A model generated the notes under the pieces. It was not told the origin of the DNA and searched no databases. It was given only the letters and a program-made list of their open reading frames with translations. Positions 57,473 to 64,000 of a DNA stretch of 64,000 bases are shown here, in pieces. The position numbers and the translations under genes are program-made. Each line of letters begins with the position of its first letter. The stretch's first letter is position 1. Source of the DNA: Gigantopelta aegis (Eukaryota; Mollusca; Gastropoda; Neomphalida; Peltospiridae); assembly GCF_016097555.1 (NCBI RefSeq), contig NC_054702.1, positions 63,044,650-63,108,649 on the forward strand, read 5' to 3'.

Positions 57473-60000
57473 TCAACAACCAGGAATAGCCTTTTGGACT
57501 GCAGCGACAGAACACGGGGTGTTGTAGGACCCACACTGATAGCGACCACCATCAGCCTTCTTCAGACAGATGAAGCAGAACCTCTGGTCACAGGAACACT
57601 TCATGTGTTTGCAGGCGTCGGTGTGTTCTATGAGCATTCCGCAAGAAGGGCACGCTCGCAGTGACGGGCAATTGGCAACGCCAATGATACATTTCTTGGG
57701 CGCATCACGAAGGATCTTTAACCGTGGGTCTTTTCCCGTGCATTCATGGTTTCCGCAGTCGTTCGTTCCACTTCCGGTCCAAGGAAGAAGACAGAACCAA
57801 CAGAATTCATACTTAGGCCCATTCTTGGAGCACAGCGAACACACGATACGGCGATCTGTGCTCTTAACCCTTTCGCAAAGGGAGTGACATTTGGGACAGT
57901 TCTGAATACCATGTGCTTTACGCATATAGTTTTCACATATTTTTCTTTCAAACGTGATTTTTTCTTCTTCTCTTAAAACTGCAAGTCGACGGACAATAAA
58001 GTATGGCCACTCTTTGCCGCAGGATCCATCATTGCCTACATACGGACAGACGAACTGGAACTTCTCGACATCCAGCAGACTTCGACAATATGCAGTTAAG
58101 GATTCTGGCCCTGTCAAAACAATTTAAAAATAAATTACTTACTAGTAATTCACTCAATTACATATCCACTTTAGGTTCAGGCACCTCCGCCCTGTGCTCA
58201 GTGCCTGACATTGCCAATGCCCCTCAACAGATGTTTCGCACATTTATACATGAACGTGAACACAAGCAAAAAGAAAAAGTTTGTTTTGTTTAACGACACC
58301 ACTAGAACACAATGATTTATTAATCATCAGCTATTGGATAGTCTTAGAGAGGACACCTGCTACATGTTTCCATTGGTAGCAAGGGATCTCTTATATGCAT
58401 CATCCCACAGATGGATAGCACATACCACGGCCTTTGATATACCAGTCATTGTGCACTGGCTGAAAGGAAAGAAAGATATGTTTTATTTAACGACGCACTC
58501 AACACATTTTATTTACGGTTATATGGCGTCAGACATATGGTTAAGGACCACATAGATTTTGAGAGGAAACCCGCTGTCGCCACTACATGGGCTACTCTTC
58601 CGATTAGCAGCAAGGGATCTTTTAGTTGCGCTTCCCACAGGCAGGATAGCACAAACCATGGCCTTTGTTCAACCAGTTATGGATCACTGGTCGGTGCAAG
58701 TGGTTTACACCTACCCATTGAGCCTTGCGGAGCACTCACTCAGGGTTTGGAGTCGGTATCTGGATTAAAAATCCCATGCCTCGACTGGGAACCGAACCCA
58801 GTACCTACCAGCCTGTAGACCGATGGCCTACCACGACGCCACCGAGGCAGGTCTGGCTGAAAGGAGAAAAAGCGAGTGCTTTACAACTTGGCTACATCCA
58901 GCCCCTAAAAATAACCAAGTCACCCATTCACACAGATTAAAAAAGGGGAAAATAACGTTAAGACCATCATAGGGGCCTTACACTCCCCATTAAACTGTTA
59001 AAACACGCTCTGAGTGGGAGTTGGTCCCGGGCTGCCACCGAGGCCAGTACCATATCGAATGTATGCTACCAAGTAAAAAAAAACCCACCCAAATAACTAC
59101 AGAAATGTAATTAATTACGGAAAACAATCAGTGGGGAGTGAACAAATTAATTTTAATCCTCAAGATACATGTAAGTTCCTTCTAGTTCTAACATAAAGAA
59201 GAAACTACTTTTAATAAGTTTTCTCTGTTTAATGCTTTTCACCTTATAGTGCCTGATCATGTAATGTGTTGACTGAATGCAGTTCTAGTGAGTGCTGCTC
59301 CACTTACGGGACCACTCGGTGTACATAATGTTGATATTATAAAATGTAGTTCGCGATCTTGCAATTTTTGGAGGTAATATCGTCTTCCAAGGTTTAAACA
59401 TACTCTATTTTTGGTTCAATTAATACATTGACTAATATCTAAATGCTCAGTTATGTAATAAATAACAAAACAAGTCAACGAATGAAATAACATAAAAGAG
59501 AAGAAGAAAAAAGAACAAAACCCCCTAAACAGACAGAATCTAAACACCACCAAACCAAAAGAAAACAAAAAATAATATAGAAATCCCCACTCCCCAAAAA
59601 ACAACAACAAAAACACCACCACCACAAATAGAATTACAAACAAAAAACATACAAAAACACACACACGAAAATAATAATAAAAATAATAAAAAAACACAAT
59701 AAAAACAAAGAAACAAAAGGAAGAGGCAGACGATTTATACGAATTTTGTATTGTAAATTTTACTTTTCTTACCAATGGCATGGCCACACGGCATCTTTGC
59801 CCGTTGGCTGTTTGGATCATCATCCCAGGTGATCATGTCAGGCGCGTCCGTAAGGGTAACATCCTCGTCCAGTTTCTTAGTCCAAGTTGAGCCTTCAATG
59901 TCTGACCCTCCCAAAAGTCGTAACACTACATAGACTGTAGAATTGTTTTGCATCTTGTAGTCTGACAAATACTTGTCACAGCCATATTCCAGCTGGAACC
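57473..60000 (-). CDS. Gene D: UBL-RBR E3 ligase, 3' exons
   Basis: Exon 4 (57,473-58,110, 638 bases) and exon 3 (59,773-60,000, 228 bases) have the same lengths, phases and splice sites as in gene C. Exons 1 and 2 lie beyond the window; by offset from gene C, exon 2 should fall about 140 bases past the end. Exon 3 encodes the same protein as gene C exon 3, including the VVLRLLGG end of the UBL domain. Exon 4 differs from C at about 30 of 212 residues, yet all RBR zinc ligands and the catalytic cysteine (DACKHMKCSCD) remain. Changes next to ligands include FCWSCLHPW to FCWFCLLPW and CPCG to CSCD. The frame is intact, so it is likely a functional paralogue with a shifted partner or substrate. 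Confidence 0.85.
58277..58905 (-). mobile_element. SINE family 1 interrupted by a family 2 SINE
   Basis: The outer copy equals 42,800-43,010 in gene C. The inner SINE (58,469-58,852) is a complete family 2 copy flanked by a 13-base duplication, CTGGCTGAAAGGA, at 58,456-58,468 and 58,853-58,865. Confidence 0.92.
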
Positions 60001-60189
60001 CTGCAACAAAATCGGCTTAATCTCAAAAACACAAAACCGTTAATACAATTTGTTTTTTTAACAAGAGTACCGGTGATGTACATGATACGCCCGTCAGGAG
60101 TTTGATGGAAAATCATAGATATTAATGAATATGTTACGGGTATGATTCAATTCTAATTATGTGAATATAGACATATTATTTGATTTATT

Positions 60190-61040
60190 TCTATCACATT
60201 GATCTAGTAATTGTATGTGACACACCAACATCCCACGTTGTTCCTACATGTAAGGTTTGATGGTCCTGTTTGCATCTGTATGCAAGATATGATCCGGACA
60301 AGCATTTACTGTTATGTGTAGTAGACCGTGAACGGTAGTTCACAGTGACCTATTAATAGTACGCGACAAACCACCATCCCAAGTTGTTCCTACATGCGAG
60401 GTTTGATGGTCCTATATGTATCTGTATGCAAGATATGGTCCGGACAACGATTTACTGTTATGTGCAACAGACCATGAAAAGTAGGTCACAGTGATCTATT
60501 AACAGAATGCAACAAACCACCATCCCAAGTTGTTCCTACGTGAGGTTTGATGGTCCTGTATGTATCTATATGCAAAACATGGTCCGGACAACGATTTACT
60601 GTTATGTGCAGTAGACCGTGAAAAGTAGGTCACAGTGACCTAGTAATAGTATGTGACAGACCACCATCCCAAATTGTTCTTACATGTGAGGTTTGATTGT
60701 CCTGTATGCATCTGTATGCAAGATATGATCCGGACAAGGATTTACTGTTATGTGCAGTAAACGGTGAAAAATAGGTCACCGTGACCTAGTAATAGCACAC
60801 GACACACCGCCATCCCAAGTTGGTCCTACATGTGAGGTTTGAAGGTCCTGTATGCAACTGTATGCAAGATATGGTCCGGACAAGGATTTACTGTTATGTG
60901 CAGTAGACCGTGAAAATTAGGTGATAGTGCCCTTGAATAGTACGCGACACACCGCCATCCCAAGTTGTTCCTACACGTGAGGTTTGATAGTCCTGTATGC
61001 ATCTGTACGCAAGATATGGTCCGGATAAGAATTTTTTTTA
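60190..61040. repeat. 146-base minisatellite, about 6 copies, gene D intron 2
   Basis: Marks at 60,225, 60,371, 60,517, 60,661, 60,807 and 60,952. Same unit as 44,400-45,650. It carries AGGTCACAGTGACCT exactly at 60,627-60,641. Confidence 0.9.
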
Positions 61041-61365
61041 ACAGACTGACGTACGGACGTACGGACGGACAACGCCATATCATAATACGACCCATCATAG
61101 ACGGGCGTATAAAAATCAGTTCTCTGTACAAAGCAGAGTCAAAGAGATAGTTTTTCAAGGTCGTGAATGTTATCATGATTCACTAGCACGTGCTTTGTCT
61201 ATAGGTAGACTGCCACCCACCCCAACCCCTTGGACAGTATCCCCCCCCCCCACCCGCTACAGTTTTATAAGTCTTTTCAGAGGTGTTAAGAAATTATGTA
61301 TAATAAGCAAAAACTTGGTGGGGTATAATTTGTAGTGGTAGTGCTTTAATTTCCCTTTCTAATCC

Positions 61366-61500
61366 TAGCGAGATGTAGCTCGGTGGTAAAGCGCTCCTAG
61401 GAACGACCCCCCCTAAGTGAATCTAGCGTATTGACCAGTGCTCCTTGCTGCTGTATCGGTAACAGCAGCCTATGTGGCGGCAGCGGGTTTCCCATCTTTT
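61366..61500 (+). mobile_element. SINE, deleted copy of 48,536-48,770
   Basis: GATGTAGCTCGGTGGTAAAG head joined to GTAACAGCAGCCTATGTGG. The middle is missing. Confidence 0.6.
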
Positions 61501-61742
61501 TATCTGTCGACCATATTTCGAAATAACAAAAAACAAAAAACAAAAAACAGAAAAAAGAGAAAAAAAGAAGAAAAAAAGCTAGCAAACCAAAACAAAAAGA
61601 GCAAGCAACCCAATAACATTATATCGAACATATTTAAATGGTGGTTAGATATGGTTGTCGTTGTCTACTTTTGTCATTGTCTATTTTGTCACTAAAGAAT
61701 AAACATTTAATTTGATTTCAAGTTATTTTCGCGATTATATCC

Positions 61743-61975
61743 AATTATCGTTCAAGCACGCTCACCTGGGCACATACCTCAGCTATCTGGGCTGTCTGTC
61801 CAGGACAGTGGGTTAGAGGTTTGTTGGTTAGTGGTTAGTGACAGAGAAGAAGCTGTAGTGGTGTTACACCTTACCCACTGAGTCGTTAAAACTCGCTCTG
61901 GGTGGGAGCCGGTACCGGGTTGCGAACCCTGTACCTATGGCTTAACCACGACACCACCGAGGCCGGCCAGAGAAC
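61743..61975 (-). mobile_element. SINE family 4, fuller copy
   Basis: CACGCTCACCTGGGCACATA, ACTCGCTCTGGGTGGGAGCC, GGGTTGCGAACCCTG, CCACCGAGGCCGGCC. More complete than the copy at 49,805. Confidence 0.65.
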
Positions 61976-61979
61976 AAAC

Positions 61980-62170
61980 ATATACAGTGTCAATAACTGA
62001 TAGGCGATATGCGTTCAGATAGAAATTACTGGGCAATTCCGATGACATCATAGTTATAAATATCATGCGATGGAATTTCCAGGTTAGTAAGTAAACCCTC
62101 GTTTTGGTTTCGTTACGTGCACAGATTCGTACTTTACATTCGCTGATTAATCAATATGTTGGTGTGTGTG
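61980..62170 (-). repeat. Copy of gene C-type 5' flank in gene D intron
   Basis: Matches 49,985-50,170 and, less closely, 52,850-53,020. Here it lies on the exon 3 side of the sequence expected to precede exon 2, so within intron 2 of gene D. Confidence 0.65.
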
Positions 62171-62493
62171 TTATTATTTAAACATTCTTCATGGCGCATA
62201 CACAGAGTTTCAAGTATCATATTTCGCTATTTACACGCAGCTATGATAAATGCATACAAATTAATCAATGCCACATGCATAACTAACTCTGGTATGTCGA
62301 AATTGTAATGTGTTTGCTCGATGCGTAGAGAACTTGCGTTTCGTACAAGTAGATTAGTCTTATCAGACCGAAAGCGTTCAATCCCTTGGACGCGCACAAT
62401 TTTGTCCCGTAAAGCTTTCCAGTAACGAAACAATTTTACTAGTAATTTAAGTTATTAGGTTTAAATTTGTTATGGACATTGCTTTGCAGATAA

Positions 62494-62605
62494 AAGGCCG
62501 AATTTACGAAGCCTGTTTATATCTTGCAACTACATACATTTACAATGCTTAAACACCTGCGTTTAACAAAAAAACAGGCTTCGTATATTCGGTCCATAAT
62601 GTTTA
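62494..62605. mobile_element. Short MITE, about 110 bases
   Basis: Ends GGCCGAATTTACGAAGCCTG and ACAGGCTTCGTATATTCGGT. It carries one unit of the CTACATACATTTACAATGCT sequence that is multiplied at 50,512. Confidence 0.75.
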
Positions 62606-63689
62606 CATAGACGGACGTATACAAATCATTTCTCTGTACAAAGCAGAGTCAAAGAGATAATTTTACAAGTTCGTGTATGTTATCATGATTCACTGGCACG
62701 TGCTTTGTCTATAGGTAGACTGTCATCCCCCCTCCCCCCCCACTTTGGACGAAACCTCCTTCCTAACCAGCTTGCATTTCAAGATTGCTTCGACCTGGAT
62801 AAGACTGATCTCCGCCATATACAGAGACACTTGTAATGATAAACACTGATAAATTAAAACAGTTATGGTATGAGGTGTTCGCGAAAAGTGAGCATATTCT
62901 GTCCCATGGTTGGCACCCGCCATGAGTACAGTCAGTAGTGATCAAACCTGTTGTTTATATATATATATACAAAATATGTACAATATTGTCACCAAAAAGA
63001 TGAACAGTCATATGTGGAAAATCACAATCAGGGATTAGCATCTGAGCTAAAATGATATGGCGTTGTTTGAAATCGGCACATAATGAGCATTCCGTGCTGT
63101 ATCGCAGTTGTGATACGGAGATACCAGCAGAAGGAATATCGCACGATACAAGTAGTAGACTGACTGTTAGGAAGTTGAACTTATCCCATTTATCAGAAAG
63201 CTTAATTTGGATGCCATTATCGTTTTGAATCTCTGTATGTAGATCAGTGAACGAACCTAATACAGATCTCAAATGAAGCATAGTTGGTGTCCGTGTGACT
63301 AAGGGGATTCCTACCCCTTATCTATATGCATCCTATACACAGATCTGATATACAAGTTATCAATGATACGGTGACTCCAAGATTATAATGAAAAAAAGTT
63401 GTTACAGTGATGCAGTGATGTTACAATTATAGTAACACCTTTATCGATCTAAATATAGATAACTGCATTTTTTAAAAAGGAAATCCAGGCACGGACCCAG
63501 AAATTTTTGCAGGACAGGAGTCTACATTTAAATACTTAAATGAAAGTAGTATATTAGTAGCGATAAGTAGAAACGTTTTCCTGTCGTCGTGAGCCCATCG
63601 AGCAATAGGAATCCGCGCCTGGAGTCCAACATGGAGTTGTTCTATAGACTACGACAATACGAACGGTATGGACCCAGACTTTCTCTGGA

Positions 63690-64000
63690 CCAAAGTCCGA
63701 ACAACAATGTTAACAACTACGATAAATTGCTCTCCTACCTTTATTTTTCGTTAGATTTTTACCTACATTTTGTCCAGACAGAAATCTTGAAAAAAACCTC
63801 ACCCCAACATTACAATGACACAGATTCCACATACTGGATGATAACTATGTCACCTATATCGACTTCGCTGAGATCGCATAGGGCAATACTGGTGACATCG
63901 TTACAGTCTCATATGTGGAATCTGTGTCACTGTAATGGGTTTTTTCAAAACTTGTGTCTGGACAAAATCTTGGGGAAAATTTAACGGTAATTAAAGGCAG
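63690..64000. repeat. Large inverted repeat, cut by the window end
   Basis: Unit 2 version of 47,153-47,505, with arms around GACACAGATTCCACATACTG and CATATGTGGAATCTGTGTCA. Confidence 0.85.

Larger units (their letters stand above)
54405..64000. repeat. Tandem duplication unit 2 (gene D unit), incomplete
   Basis: Starts with CTCTATATAACACTAGACAG at 54,410 and follows unit 1 up to gene D exon 3. After that, blocks appear in a different order: 61,260-62,600 matches 48,425-51,190, and 62,605-64,000 matches 45,720-47,460. Confidence 0.8.

Noticed and set aside
1-64000. LTR element, Polinton or other virus-derived copy
   Set aside because: No reverse transcriptase, integrase, capsid or envelope-like frame and no long terminal repeats were seen.

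Overview
The window looks like intron-rich, repeat-dense invertebrate nuclear DNA, most likely from a gastropod or related mollusc. The signs are small exons with GT-AG introns, many tRNA-headed SINEs, MITEs, microsatellites, long G runs, a Tc1 transposon, and one 200-base run of N. The species call is an inference from repeat style and proteins, not from a search. Nothing bacterial or viral was seen.

Layout. 1.2-5.9 kb (+): the last visible exons of TMEM260, an ER protein O-mannosyltransferase. They run into a MITE whose left end supplies the stop codon of the readable frame. 7.3-10.8 kb (-): three exons of a ubiquitin-like (UBL) gene, here called gene A. Its expected final RBR exon is missing. 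11.9-15.3 kb (+): exons 1-3 of a ubiquitin-conjugating (E2-like) enzyme, head to head with gene A. An assembly gap at 16.8-17.0 kb follows, then two possible further exons. 23.7-30.2 kb (-): gene B, a complete four-exon gene for a 351-residue protein with an N-terminal UBL domain, a degenerate RING1, an IBR/BRcat and a catalytic Rcat (RING2). 33.4-34.9 kb: a Tc1 transposon with an unbroken transposase. 36.5-37.0 kb: remains of a C2H2 zinc-finger gene. 42.0-52.8 kb (-): gene C, complete, 342 residues. 57.5 kb to the window end (-): gene D, with exons 4 and 3 present and exons 2 and 1 expected beyond the window.

Genes C and D sit in tandem units of about 16 kb (38.3-54.4 kb and 54.4 kb onward). 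The units have since gained different SINEs, MITEs and minisatellite lengths, and blocks are in a different order inside D. Gene B shares its 5' flank with C. Copies of the promoter-side sequence also lie inside introns of B, C and D, so the array has been built by repeated partial duplications.

Working together (inference): an E2, a UBL gene and three UBL-RBR E3 genes lie within about 55 kb, so the locus is a lineage-specific ubiquitin-conjugation cluster. Few silent but many amino-acid changes between the catalytic exons of C and D, with almost identical third exons, fit rapid diversification. IRF-like GAAANNGAAA-type motifs occur upstream of the start codons of A, B and C. The cluster may therefore be inducible, possibly immune, but this is untested.
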